Positions 43,953-53,169 of a stretch of DNA of 64,000 nucleotides are shown here, one piece after another (positions within the stretch are counted from its first letter, which is position 1; each line of letters opens with the position of its first letter). The notes below the pieces were generated by a model. That model did not search any database. It saw nothing but the letters and a program-made list of their open reading frames with translations, and had not been told where the DNA came from. The stretch is from Pseudomonas reactans (lineage in GTDB: Bacteria > Pseudomonadota > Gammaproteobacteria > Pseudomonadales > Pseudomonadaceae), in contig NZ_JACAPG010000020.1 in the NCBI RefSeq assembly GCF_013385825.1, positions 209,754 through 273,753 of the forward strand, written 5' to 3'. The translations under genes were made by a program, and so were the position numbers.

Positions 43953-45080
43953 TCAGCGACGTTCGATTGGCACGAACTTGCGCTGCTCTACGCCGGTGTA
44001 TTCGGCGCTTGGACGGATGATGCGGTTGTTGGCGCGCTGCTCGAACACATGCGCGGCCCAGCCAGTCAGGCGCGAGCACACGAAGATCGGCGTGAACAGC
44101 TTGGTCGGGATGCCCATGAAGTGGTACGCCGAGGCATGGTAGAAGTCGGCGTTGGGGAACAGTTTCTTCTGCTCCCACATGGTCTTGTCGATGGCTTCGG
44201 AGACCGGGAACAGCACCTTGTCGCCTACTTCGTCAGCGAGTTTTTTCGACCAGCCCTTGATCACTTCATTACGCGGGTCGCTGTCTTTGTAGATCGCGTG
44301 GCCGAAGCCCATGATCTTGTCCTTGCGCGCCAGCATGCCTAGGGTGCCCTCGACCGCCTCTTCAGCGGACGAGAAACGCTCGATCATTTCCATCGCCGCT
44401 TCGTTGGCGCCGCCGTGCAGCGGGCCACGCAGGGAGCCGATGGCGGCGGTGACGCAGGAATACAGGTCGGACAGGGTCGAGGCACACACCCGGGCGGTGA
44501 AGGTCGAGGCGTTGAATTCGTGCTCTGCGTAGAGGATCAGCGAGACGTTCATCACCTTGACGTGCAACTCGCTCGGCTTCTTACCGTGCAGCAGGTGCAG
44601 GAAGTGGCCGCCGATGGAAGGCTCGTCGGTCACGCAATCGATGCGCTTGCCGTCATGGCTGAAGCGATACCAGTAGCACATGATCGCCGGGAAGGCGGCG
44701 AGCAGCCGATCGGTGACGTCGCGCTGCACGCTGAAGTCTTGCTCGGGCTCGATATTGCCCAGGAACGAACAACCGGTGCGCATCACGTCCATCGGGTGAG
44801 CGTCGGCTGGGATGCGTTCCAGCACTTCTTTCAGCGCTTGCGGCAGATCGCGCAGCTTGCTCAGCTTGGCGCTGTAGGCGGCCAGTTCGGCCTTGGTCGG
44901 CAATTCGCCGTACAGCAGCAGGTAGGCGACTTCTTCAAACTGCGCATCGGCGGCCAGTTCGCGCACGTCATAGCCGCGATAGGTCAGGCCGGCGCCCGCT
45001 TGGCCCACGGTGGACAATGCGGTCTGCCCGGCCACCTGGCCACGCAGGCCGGCACCACTCAGTACTTTTGCTTCAGCCAT
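43953..45080 (-). CDS. prpC: 2-Methylcitrate synthase
   Basis: This 375-residue member of the citrate synthase family condenses propionyl-CoA with oxaloacetate. Catalytic regions are present: EHEFNAS with a His, GPLHGGANE with the second His and the Asp in the YHASAY-upstream segment. It is shorter than GltA, as expected for PrpC. It lies between prpB and acnD in the operon, 40 bases after prpB. Confidence 0.94.
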   Translation of the reverse strand: MAEAKVLSGAGLRGQVAGQTALSTVGQAGAGLTYRGYDVRELAADAQFEEVAYLLLYGELPTKAELAAYSAKLSKLRDLPQALKEVLERIPADAHPMDVMRTGCSFLGNIEPEQDFSVQRDVTDRLLAAFPAIMCYWYRFSHDGKRIDCVTDEPSIGGHFLHLLHGKKPSELHVKVMNVSLILYAEHEFNASTFTARVCASTLSDLYSCVTAAIGSLRGPLHGGANEAAMEMIERFSSAEEAVEGTLGMLARKDKIMGFGHAIYKDSDPRNEVIKGWSKKLADEVGDKVLFPVSEAIDKTMWEQKKLFPNADFYHASAYHFMGIPTKLFTPIFVCSRLTGWAAHVFEQRANNRIIRPSAEYTGVEQRKFVPIERR

Positions 45081-45120
45081 GTCGGTTCTCCAATCTTGAA
45101 TTTATTAGGGAGGCTGTTCT

Positions 45121-46017
45121 TTACTTCTTGGCTGCGAACAGCGCGTCAAGCTTCTGCTCGAAGGTGTGGTAGTCGATGCGATCGTAGAGCTCCATGCGGG
45201 TCTGCATGGTGTCGATCACGTTTTGCTGGGTGCCGTCGCGGCGGATCGCGGTGTAGACGTTTTCGGCGGCCTTGTTCATGGCGCGGAAGGCCGAAAGCGG
45301 GTACAGCACGATGGAAACATCGGCAGATTTCAACTGTTCGGTGGTGTACAGCGGCGTGGCGCCGAACTCGGTGATGTTGGCCAGGATCGGGGCCTTCACA
45401 CGGGAGGCGAACAGCTTGTACATCTCAAGTTCGGTGATGGCTTCCGGGAACACCATGTCGGCGCCGGCTTCGATACAGGCGGCGGCACGTTCCAGGGCGG
45501 ACTCCAGACCTTCCACGGCCAGGGCATCGGTGCGCGCCATGATCACGAAACTGTCATCGGTGCGCGCATCCACGGCAGCTTTGATGCGGTCGACCATTTC
45601 CTGCTGGGACACGATTTCCTTGTTCGGGCGGTGACCGCAGCGCTTGGCGCCGACCTGGTCTTCGATATGGATCGCGGCCGCGCCAAACTTGATCATTGAC
45701 TTGACCGTGCGCGCCACGTTGAACGCCGAGGAGCCGAAACCGGTGTCCACGTCCACCAACAGCGGCAGGTCGCAGACGTCGGTGATGCGGCGCACGTCAG
45801 TCAGCACGTCATCCAGGCCGGTGATGCCAAGGTCAGGCACGCCGAGGGAACCGGCAGCCACACCGCCACCCGACAGATAGATCGCCTTGAAACCGGCGCG
45901 TTTGGCCAGCAGCGCGTGGTTGGCATTGATCGCGCCGACTACCTGCAAAGGATGCTCGCTGGCGACCGCGTCACGGAAACGCTGGCCTGGAGTCGTCTTG
46001 TTATTGGAACTCATCAT
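45121..46017 (-). CDS. prpB: 2-Methylisocitrate lyase
   Basis: This 298-residue isocitrate-lyase superfamily barrel cleaves 2-methylisocitrate to succinate and pyruvate. The catalytic loop KRCGHR has the essential Cys, and DVDTGFG and HIEDQ carry the magnesium ligands. The ATG at 46017 overlaps the prpR stop by four bases (ATGA); a second ATG follows immediately. Confidence 0.95.
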   Translation of the reverse strand: MMSSNNKTTPGQRFRDAVASEHPLQVVGAINANHALLAKRAGFKAIYLSGGGVAAGSLGVPDLGITGLDDVLTDVRRITDVCDLPLLVDVDTGFGSSAFNVARTVKSMIKFGAAAIHIEDQVGAKRCGHRPNKEIVSQQEMVDRIKAAVDARTDDSFVIMARTDALAVEGLESALERAAACIEAGADMVFPEAITELEMYKLFASRVKAPILANITEFGATPLYTTEQLKSADVSIVLYPLSAFRAMNKAAENVYTAIRRDGTQQNVIDTMQTRMELYDRIDYHTFEQKLDALFAAKK

Positions 46018-46724
46018 TCACCTCGTGATTGGGCAGTGCCGTCCGGGAAGTGACGGGCAATGTTGCGTTTGGATGCGCCGATATGCCGACGCATCAACAG
46101 TTCGGCCAGTTCACCGTCGCGATCGGCAATCGCGTCAAGAATGCGGTGGTGCTCGGCAAAGGCCTGGCGTGGACGATTGGGGGTGGCGGAGAACTGGATG
46201 CGGTACATGCGCACCAATTGGTACAGCTCGCCGCAGAGCATTTGGGTCAGAGTACGGTTACCGGCGCCTTGAATGATCCGGTAATGAAAATCGAAGTCGC
46301 CCTCCTGCTGGTAGTAACCCAGGCCGGCCTGGAAGGCTTCATCGCGCTCATGGGTATGCAGCACCTGGCGCAGCTCTTCGATTTCCGCGTCGGTCATGCG
46401 CTCGGCGGCCAGGCGACAGGCCATGCCTTCGAGGGATTCGCGGATTTCATAGAGCTCGATCAGCTCGGCATGGCTTAACGAAACCACCCGCGCACCGACA
46501 TGCGGCACGCGCACCAGCAGGCGCTGGCCTTCCAGCCGATGGATCGCCTCGCGCAGCGGGCCGCGGCTGATGCCGTAGGTGCGCGCCAGTTCCGGCTCGG
46601 AGATCTTGCTGCCGGGGGCAATCTCGCCCTTGACGATGGCGGCCTGGATACGCCGGAAGACGTTCTCGGACATGGTCTGGGAATCGTCTTGCGCCACCAC
46701 TGGGGATTCCAGCTGATCCAGCAT
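46014..46724 (-). CDS. prpR: GntR-family regulator of the prp operon
   Basis: This 236-residue FadR-type regulator has a winged helix (about 20-90, ISEPELARTYGISRGPLREA) and an FCD domain (about 100-230). It is first in the methylcitrate operon and translationally coupled to prpB. Pseudomonads use this GntR type instead of the sigma-54 PrpR of enterobacteria. The start ATG 46724 is next to a TTGTCGACA element, and a perfect copy lies further upstream, so negative autoregulation relieved by methylcitrate is likely. Confidence 0.9.
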   Translation of the reverse strand: MLDQLESPVVAQDDSQTMSENVFRRIQAAIVKGEIAPGSKISEPELARTYGISRGPLREAIHRLEGQRLLVRVPHVGARVVSLSHAELIELYEIRESLEGMACRLAAERMTDAEIEELRQVLHTHERDEAFQAGLGYYQQEGDFDFHYRIIQGAGNRTLTQMLCGELYQLVRMYRIQFSATPNRPRQAFAEHHRILDAIADRDGELAELLMRRHIGASKRNIARHFPDGTAQSRGE

Positions 46725-46809
46725 ATTGTCGACACCTTTAAAAGCAATGTCGCAAAAACTAGCCAATCAGCCCCGGATAGTCAAAGAATAAATCCACATT
46801 GTCGACAAT
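46725..46809. promoter_or_regulatory. Candidate PrpR operators (two copies of ATTGTCGACA)
   Basis: A perfect 12-bp palindrome ATTGTCGACAAT lies at 46798-46809, and ATTGTCGACA (46725-46734) abuts the prpR start codon. The centres are 73 bases apart, about seven helical turns. TTGT-NN-ACAA is a FadR-type operator pattern. Confidence 0.6.
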
Positions 46810-46882
46810 CGTCTAATAACCGCCGATGCACCCTTGCAGGGCATGGCCGCCTGCCAGCGCTGGCGCCAAAAAAGCATCATGT

Positions 46883-46888
46883 TAGAAT
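46883..46888 (+). promoter_or_regulatory. Possible -10 element for the retropepsin gene
   Basis: TAGAAT preceded by TGT stands about 110 bases before the downstream start codon. No good -35 box is obvious. The rest of 46810-46996 shows no gene. Confidence 0.3.
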
Positions 46889-46996
46889 GCCCGCCACTTT
46901 TGCCTGACATCGCGAGATGAAACGGCGCACGAGGGAGCTTGCGCAGTAATGCCAGTCGCCTTGAATTGAACATCGCACTGCACCGCCTCGGGATTT

Positions 46997-47533
46997 ATGA
47001 GACTCAAGCCCTTCCTTCTATTGATTTGCCTCCTGGCTGCACCGGGCCTTGGCGTCGCCGCCGAGAAGACCGTGTACGGCCTCAACGAATACGCCCAGTT
47101 GGCCGGGATCGACCTGGAAGTCGCCGCCAAACTGGACACCGGCGCCAAGACCGCCTCCCTCAGTGCCCGTGATATCAAGCGCTTCAAGCGCAACGGCGAA
47201 TCCTGGGTGCGCTTTTACCTGGCCATCGACACCGCTCATTCCCACCCCATCGAACGCCCTCTGGCCCGCGTCAGCAAGATCAAGCGCCGCGCCGGTGACT
47301 ACGACCCCGATGAGGACAAGAACTACACCGCCCGTCCGGTGATTGCCCTGGATATCTGCATGGGCACCGCTTTACGCAGCATCGAAGTGAACTTGACTGA
47401 CCGCAGCGCATTCCAATACCCGCTGCTGATCGGCTCCGAAGCGTTGAAACGCTTTGATGCGCTGGTCGACCCCAGTCTTAAATACGCAGCAGGCAAACCC
47501 GCCTGCGCCGCCGACGCTCATACCGCCGAGTAA
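46997..47533 (+). CDS. Exported retropepsin-like protease (RimK-associated Zn_protease/PF05618 family)
   Basis: This 178-residue protein has a signal peptide (1-22, ending GVAAE) and a single retropepsin-like fold. The catalytic-type motif is LDTGAKTASLSA near residues 46-57. Members are usually annotated as ATP-dependent zinc proteases, but the DTGA motif argues for an aspartic retropepsin. It is five bases before a membrane transglutaminase-like protein and then an ATP-grasp ligase, a conserved trio. It is probably periplasmic; the substrate is unknown. Confidence 0.78.
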   Translation: MRLKPFLLLICLLAAPGLGVAAEKTVYGLNEYAQLAGIDLEVAAKLDTGAKTASLSARDIKRFKRNGESWVRFYLAIDTAHSHPIERPLARVSKIKRRAGDYDPDEDKNYTARPVIALDICMGTALRSIEVNLTDRSAFQYPLLIGSEALKRFDALVDPSLKYAAGKPACAADAHTAE

Positions 47534-47538
47534 ACCGA

Positions 47539-49074
47539 ATGCGCTCTCTGACCCTGCACCTGAAAATCCTGATCGCCATCCTGGTGGTGCTGGGTATTTC
47601 GGTCACCGCCTACCAGATCTTCGTGCTGGGCATCCCCGTCACCGAGGACGCCACCGACGACTTGTGGAACATCGACGCCAAGGTCGAGTTCGTCGCCAAC
47701 CCGAAAGACCCGGTGAAGATCCAGATGTTCGTGCCGCCTTTGAGCCGCGACTTCGTCAGCCTCAACGAGAGCTTTATCTCGAACAACTACGGCGTGAGCG
47801 TCAACCGCACCGACGGCAACCGCAAGGTGACCTGGTCAGCACGCCGCGCCAAGGGCAACCAGACCCTGTATTACCGCCTGGTCCTCACCAAGCGTTACAG
47901 CGGTGAAAAGGTCAAGGTCAAGGGCCCGACCTTCCGCGACAGCATTGCCGTGGAAGGCCCCGAAAAAATCGCCGCCGAAGCCTTGCTGGCGCCGATCCGC
48001 CAGCACTCGGCCGACGTCGAGACCTTTATCAGCGAAGCGATCAAGCGCACCAACAACCTCAATGACGACAATGTGAAGCTGCTGCTGGCCGGCGACCCGT
48101 CCACGCCGCACAAGGCCAAGATCGTCGAGTTGCTGCTGTCCATCGCCCACGTACCAGTTGAAAAGGTCCACACCATCCGCCTGGTCGCCGACCAGCCGCA
48201 AACCCCGGAACTCTGGCTGCGCAGCTTCAATGGCAATGACTGGCTGTACTTCAACCCGGAAACCGGCGAACAAGGTTTGCCTGCTGATCGCCTGCTCTGG
48301 TGGACCGGCGATGAAAACCTGATCACGGTGGATGGCGGCAAGAAGGCCATGGTGACCTTCAGCCTGAACAACAGCGAGATGAACGCGATCCGCCTGGCCA
48401 AGCTGACCGACGAGAACACCGACGCCAACTTCCTCGAATACTCGCTGTACGGCCTGCCGCTGCAAACCCAGCAGACCTTCATGATCATGGTGATGATCCC
48501 GATTGGCGTGCTGGTGATTTTGATCCTGCGCAACCTGATCGGTCTGCAGACCCTGGGCACGTTCACGCCGGTGCTGATCGCCCTGGCGTTCCGCGAGACG
48601 CAACTGGGCTTCGGGATTGTGCTGTTTACGATTATCACGGCGCTGGGGCTGTCGCTACGGTCATACCTGGAACACTTGAAACTGCAGATGTTGCCGAGAC
48701 TATCGGTGGTGCTGACGTTCGTGGTGGTGCTGATCGCGGCCATCAGCCTGTTCAGCCATAAACTGGGGCTGGAGCGCGGGCTGTCGGTGGCGCTGTTCCC
48801 GATGGTGATCCTGACCATGACCATCGAACGCCTGTCGATCACCTGGGAAGAACGCGGCGCCAACCACGCGCTGCAAGTCGCGATTGGTACGCTGTTCGCT
48901 GCATCGCTGGCGCACATCATCATGAGCGTGCCGGAGCTGATCTACTTCGTGTTCACCTTCCCGGCGATCCTGCTGATCCTGGTGGGTTTCATGCTGGCCA
49001 TGGGTCGTTATCGCGGCTATCGCCTGACCGAGCTGGTGCGCTTCAAGGCTTTTCTCAAGAAGGCTGACCAGTAA
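47539..49074 (+). CDS. Inactive transglutaminase domain fused to seven-helix membrane domain
   Basis: This 511-residue protein has an N-terminal membrane anchor (about 8-30), a periplasmic transglutaminase-like domain (about 35-290) and a C-terminal seven-helix domain (about 312-495). In the papain-like core I find no Cys, and the segment around 215-245 (LWLRSFNGNDWLYF) keeps only part of the usual pattern, in line with the family name for inactive transglutaminases. It is the central membrane part of the retropepsin/ATP-grasp trio; the stop overlaps the next ATG. Confidence 0.8.
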   Translation: MRSLTLHLKILIAILVVLGISVTAYQIFVLGIPVTEDATDDLWNIDAKVEFVANPKDPVKIQMFVPPLSRDFVSLNESFISNNYGVSVNRTDGNRKVTWSARRAKGNQTLYYRLVLTKRYSGEKVKVKGPTFRDSIAVEGPEKIAAEALLAPIRQHSADVETFISEAIKRTNNLNDDNVKLLLAGDPSTPHKAKIVELLLSIAHVPVEKVHTIRLVADQPQTPELWLRSFNGNDWLYFNPETGEQGLPADRLLWWTGDENLITVDGGKKAMVTFSLNNSEMNAIRLAKLTDENTDANFLEYSLYGLPLQTQQTFMIMVMIPIGVLVILILRNLIGLQTLGTFTPVLIALAFRETQLGFGIVLFTIITALGLSLRSYLEHLKLQMLPRLSVVLTFVVVLIAAISLFSHKLGLERGLSVALFPMVILTMTIERLSITWEERGANHALQVAIGTLFAASLAHIIMSVPELIYFVFTFPAILLILVGFMLAMGRYRGYRLTELVRFKAFLKKADQ

Positions 49075-50060
49075 TGTTCGGCTTCTGGAAGACCTGGAAA
49101 GCCCTGGAAGCGCGGGGGATCATGGGCATCAACCGGCGTAATGCCGACTACGTGCTCAAGTACAACAAGCGCAGCCTGTATCCGATCGTGGATGACAAGA
49201 TCATCACCAAGGAGCGCGCGCTGGCGGCGGGCATTCATGTGCCGGAGATGTACGGGGTGATTTCCACCGAGAAGGAAATCGACAAGCTCGACGATATCAT
49301 CGGCGGGCGCAGCGATTTCGTGATCAAACCGGCCCAGGGCGCCGGCGGTGACGGCATCCTGGTGGTGGCGGACCGCTTTGAGGGGCGCTATCGCACGGTG
49401 TCCGGCAAAATCATCAGCCATGAAGAGATCGAGCATCAGATCTCCAGCATCCTCACCGGCCTGTACTCGCTCGGCGGCCACCGTGATCGGGCGTTGATCG
49501 AATACCGCGTAGTGCCTGACCAGATTTTCAAGAGCATCAGCTATGAGGGCGTGCCGGACATCCGCATCATTGTGCTGATGGGCTACCCGGTGATGGCCAT
49601 GCTGCGCTTGCCAACGCGTCAGTCGGGCGGCAAGGCCAACCTGCACCAGGGCGCCATCGGCGTGGGCGTGGACCTTGCTACTGGCCTGACTTTGCGCGGC
49701 ACCTGGCTGAACAACATCATCACCAAACACCCCGATACCACCAACGCGGTGGATGGCGTGCAACTGCCCAACTGGGACGGTTTCATGAAGCTCGCGGCGG
49801 GTTGCTATGAGCTGTGTGGATTGGGGTACATCGGCGTGGACATGGTGCTGGACCAGGAGAAAGGCCCGCTGATTCTTGAGTTGAATGCGCGGCCGGGGCT
49901 GAATATCCAGATTGCCAACGACTGCGGTTTGACCCTGCGTACGCATGCGGTGGAAGCGCGGCTGGAAGAATTGAAAGCCGCTGGCGTAACGGAAACGCCG
50001 GAGGAACGGGTGAGGTTCGTGCAGGAAATGTTTGGGCATATTCCACCTGTGGAAGGCTGA
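49074..50060 (+). CDS. ATP-grasp ligase of the RimK / alpha-L-glutamate ligase type
   Basis: This 328-residue ATP-grasp enzyme has ATP-binding blocks FVIKPAQGAGGDGILVV (about 81-97) and a C-terminal metal-binding ILELNARPGLNIQ (about 266-278). Such ligases add amino acids to a carboxylate or peptide. It overlaps the preceding gene by one base, with the retropepsin two genes upstream, so a peptide-like tag may be made in the cytoplasm and processed outside. This role is a prediction. Confidence 0.8.
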   Translation: MFGFWKTWKALEARGIMGINRRNADYVLKYNKRSLYPIVDDKIITKERALAAGIHVPEMYGVISTEKEIDKLDDIIGGRSDFVIKPAQGAGGDGILVVADRFEGRYRTVSGKIISHEEIEHQISSILTGLYSLGGHRDRALIEYRVVPDQIFKSISYEGVPDIRIIVLMGYPVMAMLRLPTRQSGGKANLHQGAIGVGVDLATGLTLRGTWLNNIITKHPDTTNAVDGVQLPNWDGFMKLAAGCYELCGLGYIGVDMVLDQEKGPLILELNARPGLNIQIANDCGLTLRTHAVEARLEELKAAGVTETPEERVRFVQEMFGHIPPVEG

Positions 50061-50061
50061 A

Positions 50062-50094
50062 GATCGCATCGCCGGCAAGCCGGCTCCTACAGTG
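50062..50094. repeat. Single REP, family B
   Basis: One CATCGCCGGCAAGCCGGCTC palindrome just after the ATP-grasp stop, without an inverted partner. Confidence 0.75.
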
Positions 50095-50145
50095 GAATGC
50101 GGTACAATTGCCGCCCCTTCAATGCCCATAGCTGATTCGCCTCGC

Positions 50146-51489
50146 ATGTCGACCTGCTCTGTATACCCACTGCCTTACCAGGCCAACCCCGCTGCGTATT
50201 TTGCGGCGATTCGCCATGCGCCTGGCGCGGTGCTGCTGGACAGCGGCCGACCGGCAGCTGAGCGCGGGCGTTATGACCTGCTGAGCGCCTGGCCACAAGC
50301 GACATTGACGGTTTCACCTGACGAAAACGGTGGTGATTTCCTGCAACGCTTGCGGGAAAACCTTACGCAGTTGGGCGAGGCGGATCTGCCTGCGGGCTTT
50401 GAGTTACCGTTTGCGGGTGGGCTGATCGGCTACCTCAGCTATGATTTTGGCCGCCATCTTGAGCACATGCCGCACCTTGCCGCGGACGATTTGCACCTGC
50501 CGGACGCGCGCTTCGGGCTATATGCCTGGGCGTTGATCAGTGATCATCAGGCGCAGACCAGCCAGCTTGTGTTTCATCCGGCACTGGCCGAGAGCGAGCA
50601 ACAACGCTTGATCGCTCTGTTCGGCCAGCCGGTAGCCAGCAACGCGGCGACCTTCAAGCTTAAAGGCCCCATGGCTCCTGATCTCACCGCCGAGGCCTAC
50701 CGCCAGGCTATCGTGCGCATCCAGGACTACATCCAGGCCGGCGATTGTTACCAAGTCAACTTTGCCCAGCGCTTCCGTGCATCGTGCGCGGGCGATCCCT
50801 GGGTCGCCTACTGCGCCCTGCGCGAAGCCTGCCCGACGCCATTCTCGGGCTTCCAGAGCCTGCCGGACGACGCCGCGGTGCTGAGCCTGTCGCCCGAGCG
50901 TTTTGTGCATATCAGCGAGCGCCGCGTCGAAACCCGGCCGATCAAAGGCACCCGCCCGCGCGGCCTGACGGCCGAAGAAGACACCGCCAACGCCTCCGAA
51001 CTGCTGGCCAGCCCCAAGGATCGCGCCGAAAACCTGATGATCGTCGACCTGCTGCGCAACGATCTCGGCCGCACCTGCCGCACCGGCTCGGTGAGCGTGC
51101 CGGAGCTGTTCAGCCTGGAAAGCTACCCCAACGTGCACCACCTGGTGAGCAGCGTCATCGGCGAATTGGCCGATGGCAAAGACGCCCTCGACCTGATCGC
51201 CGGCAGCTTCCCCGGCGGCTCCATCACCGGCGCGCCGAAGATCCGCGCGATGCAGATCATCGACGAACTGGAGCCGACGCGACGCGGGTTGTACTGCGGG
51301 TCGCTGGTGTATCTGGATGTGCGCGGCGAGATGGACAGCTCCATCGCCATTCGCAGTTTGCTGGTCAAGGATGGGCAGGTGTGCTGCTGGGGCGGTGGCG
51401 GGATTGTGGCGGATTCGCAATGGGAGGCGGAGTATCAGGAGTCGCTGACCAAGGTGCGGGTGTTGTTGGAGACACTCGAAGGACTGTAA
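50146..51489 (+). CDS. pabB: Aminodeoxychorismate synthase component I
   Basis: This 447-residue chorismate-utilising enzyme makes 4-amino-4-deoxychorismate for folate synthesis together with a PabA glutaminase. The C-terminal catalytic half shows FSGFQSL, the KGTRPRG block and ITGAPKIRAM. The N-terminal half (about 1-150) is the usual PabB/TrpE structural domain. ATG 50146 gives the typical start; ATG 50122 is an alternative. A TACAAT -10 element lies at 50103-50108. Confidence 0.93.
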   Translation: MSTCSVYPLPYQANPAAYFAAIRHAPGAVLLDSGRPAAERGRYDLLSAWPQATLTVSPDENGGDFLQRLRENLTQLGEADLPAGFELPFAGGLIGYLSYDFGRHLEHMPHLAADDLHLPDARFGLYAWALISDHQAQTSQLVFHPALAESEQQRLIALFGQPVASNAATFKLKGPMAPDLTAEAYRQAIVRIQDYIQAGDCYQVNFAQRFRASCAGDPWVAYCALREACPTPFSGFQSLPDDAAVLSLSPERFVHISERRVETRPIKGTRPRGLTAEEDTANASELLASPKDRAENLMIVDLLRNDLGRTCRTGSVSVPELFSLESYPNVHHLVSSVIGELADGKDALDLIAGSFPGGSITGAPKIRAMQIIDELEPTRRGLYCGSLVYLDVRGEMDSSIAIRSLLVKDGQVCCWGGGGIVADSQWEAEYQESLTKVRVLLETLEGL

Positions 51490-51502
51490 TAGAGAGATCT
51501 AT

Positions 51503-51636
51503 TGTGGCGAGCGGGCTTGCCCCGCGTTGGGCTGCGTAGCAGCCCCATTTAAGATGAACGCGGTGTATCAGTCTGTTCTCCGGGCCTGGTTTGGGGCTGC
51601 TTCGCAGCCCAACGCGGGGCAAGCCCGCTCGCCACA
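51503..51636. repeat. REPIN-like element, family C
   Basis: Second copy of the 134-base element at 30023-30156, with equal length, the same arms and a mostly conserved interior. It lies between converging pabB and thrH and may serve as a terminator hairpin. Confidence 0.85.
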
Positions 51637-51663
51637 GAAGGCGTGGCCCCACACCAGTGTATT

Positions 51664-52281
51664 TTAGAGGCTCAACGGCCGATTCGACGCCTTGATGAAC
51701 TCATTCTTCAAATCCTCGAACGTATGCACCGCCGGGAACTGCGGGAATTCGCGAATCACATTCTCCGGCGCATGGAACAGAATCCCACGGTCGGCCTCGC
51801 CCAGCATGGTGGTGTCGTTGTAGGAATCACCGGCGGCGATCACCCGGTAGTAGAGGGTCTTGAAGGCCAATACCGACTGGCGCTTCGGGTCTTTCTGGCG
51901 CAGTTGGTAACTGACCACGCGATCGGTTTCGTCGGTGATCAGGCGGTGGCACAGCAAGGTGGGGAAACCCAGTTGGCGCATAAGCGGCTGGGAGAACTCA
52001 TAGAAGGTGTCGGACAGGATCACCACCTGGAAGCGCTCGCGCAGCCAGTTGACGAATTCGACGGCGCCGTCCAGCGGCTTGAGGGTCGCGATGACTGCCT
52101 GGATATCCGCGAGCTTGAGCCCGTGTTCGTCGAGGATGCGCAGGCGCTGCTTCATCAGCACGTCGTAGTCGGGAATGTCCCGAGTGGTGGCCCGCAGGGA
52201 TTCAATACCGGTTTTTTCGGCGAAGGCGATCCAGATTTCCGGAACCAGCACCCCTTCCAGGTCGAGACAGGCAATTTCCAC
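51664..52281 (-). CDS. thrH: ThrH, phosphoserine phosphatase / homoserine phosphotransferase
   Basis: This 205-residue HAD enzyme matches ThrH from the N terminus (MEIACLDLEGVLVPEIW) with HAD motifs DLEG, the ILSDTF strand and AAGDSYNDT. ThrH dephosphorylates phosphoserine and can transfer phosphate to homoserine, joining serine and threonine synthesis. It stands alone, divergent from cysH. Note that serine is also the acceptor for the cysteine-type operon at 32-37 kb; any functional link is speculation. Confidence 0.93.
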   Translation of the reverse strand: MEIACLDLEGVLVPEIWIAFAEKTGIESLRATTRDIPDYDVLMKQRLRILDEHGLKLADIQAVIATLKPLDGAVEFVNWLRERFQVVILSDTFYEFSQPLMRQLGFPTLLCHRLITDETDRVVSYQLRQKDPKRQSVLAFKTLYYRVIAAGDSYNDTTMLGEADRGILFHAPENVIREFPQFPAVHTFEDLKNEFIKASNRPLSL

Positions 52282-52434
52282 AAGACACTCCCATTGTTGA
52301 TGTTGTCGGTTGAGCGAGCAAAAGGACTGCCGAACTCTAGCGATTCAAGCTCGCCGCCGCAACGCAGAGCGGATTTTGATACCATCGCTTCCCTATAGAG
52401 CGCTCAGCGCCACTGACCTGTAGGAACCGTCCTG

Positions 52435-53169
52435 ATGAACCAAGCCTTCGACGTCGCTGAACTCGCCGCGACTTATGCCAACAAATCTGCCCAGGACATT
52501 CTCAAACTGGCGTTCAGCCAGTTCGGTGATGACCTGTGGATTTCCTTCAGCGGCGCCGAGGACGTGGTGCTGGTGGACATGGCCTGGAAGCTGAACAAGA
52601 ACGTCAAGGTGTTCAGCCTCGACACCGGCCGCCTGCACCCGGAGACCTATCGGTTCATCGAGCAGGTGCGCGAGTTCTACAAGATCGACATTGAGCTGAT
52701 CTCGCCGGACCAGAGCAAGCTGGAACCCTTCGTCAAAGAGAAGGGCCTGTTCAGCTTCTATAAAGATGGCCATGGCGAATGCTGCGGCGTACGCAAGATC
52801 GAGCCGCTGCGCCGCAAACTCTCCGGCGTCAACGCCTGGGCTACCGGCCAGCGCCGCGACCAGAGCCCTGGCACCCGCAGCCAAGTGGCGGCGCTGGAAA
52901 TCGACACAGCCTTCTCCACCCCGGAACGCACCCTGTACAAGTTCAACCCGCTGGCGCAGATGACCAGTGAGGAAGTCTGGGGTTACATCCGTATGCTGGA
53001 GTTGCCGTACAACAGCCTGCATGAGCGCGGCTTTATCAGCATCGGCTGCGAGCCCTGCACCCGCCCGGTGCTGCCGAACCAGCACGAACGCGAAGGCCGC
53101 TGGTGGTGGGAAGAAGCCACGCAGAAGGAATGCGGGCTGCACGCGGGGAATATCATCAGCAAGGCATGA
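52435..53169 (+). CDS. cysH: Adenylyl-sulfate (APS) reductase
   Basis: This 244-residue enzyme reduces adenylyl sulfate to sulfite in assimilatory sulfate reduction. The Cys pairs GECCG and GCEPC, which bind a 4Fe-4S cluster, mark it as the APS-using type and not the PAPS type of enterobacteria. The PP-loop-like ISFSGAEDVVLVDMA block is at the N terminus. The C-terminal EKECGLH-type motif (QKECGLHAG) with the catalytic Cys is intact. Confidence 0.95.
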   Translation: MNQAFDVAELAATYANKSAQDILKLAFSQFGDDLWISFSGAEDVVLVDMAWKLNKNVKVFSLDTGRLHPETYRFIEQVREFYKIDIELISPDQSKLEPFVKEKGLFSFYKDGHGECCGVRKIEPLRRKLSGVNAWATGQRRDQSPGTRSQVAALEIDTAFSTPERTLYKFNPLAQMTSEEVWGYIRMLELPYNSLHERGFISIGCEPCTRPVLPNQHEREGRWWWEEATQKECGLHAGNIISKA

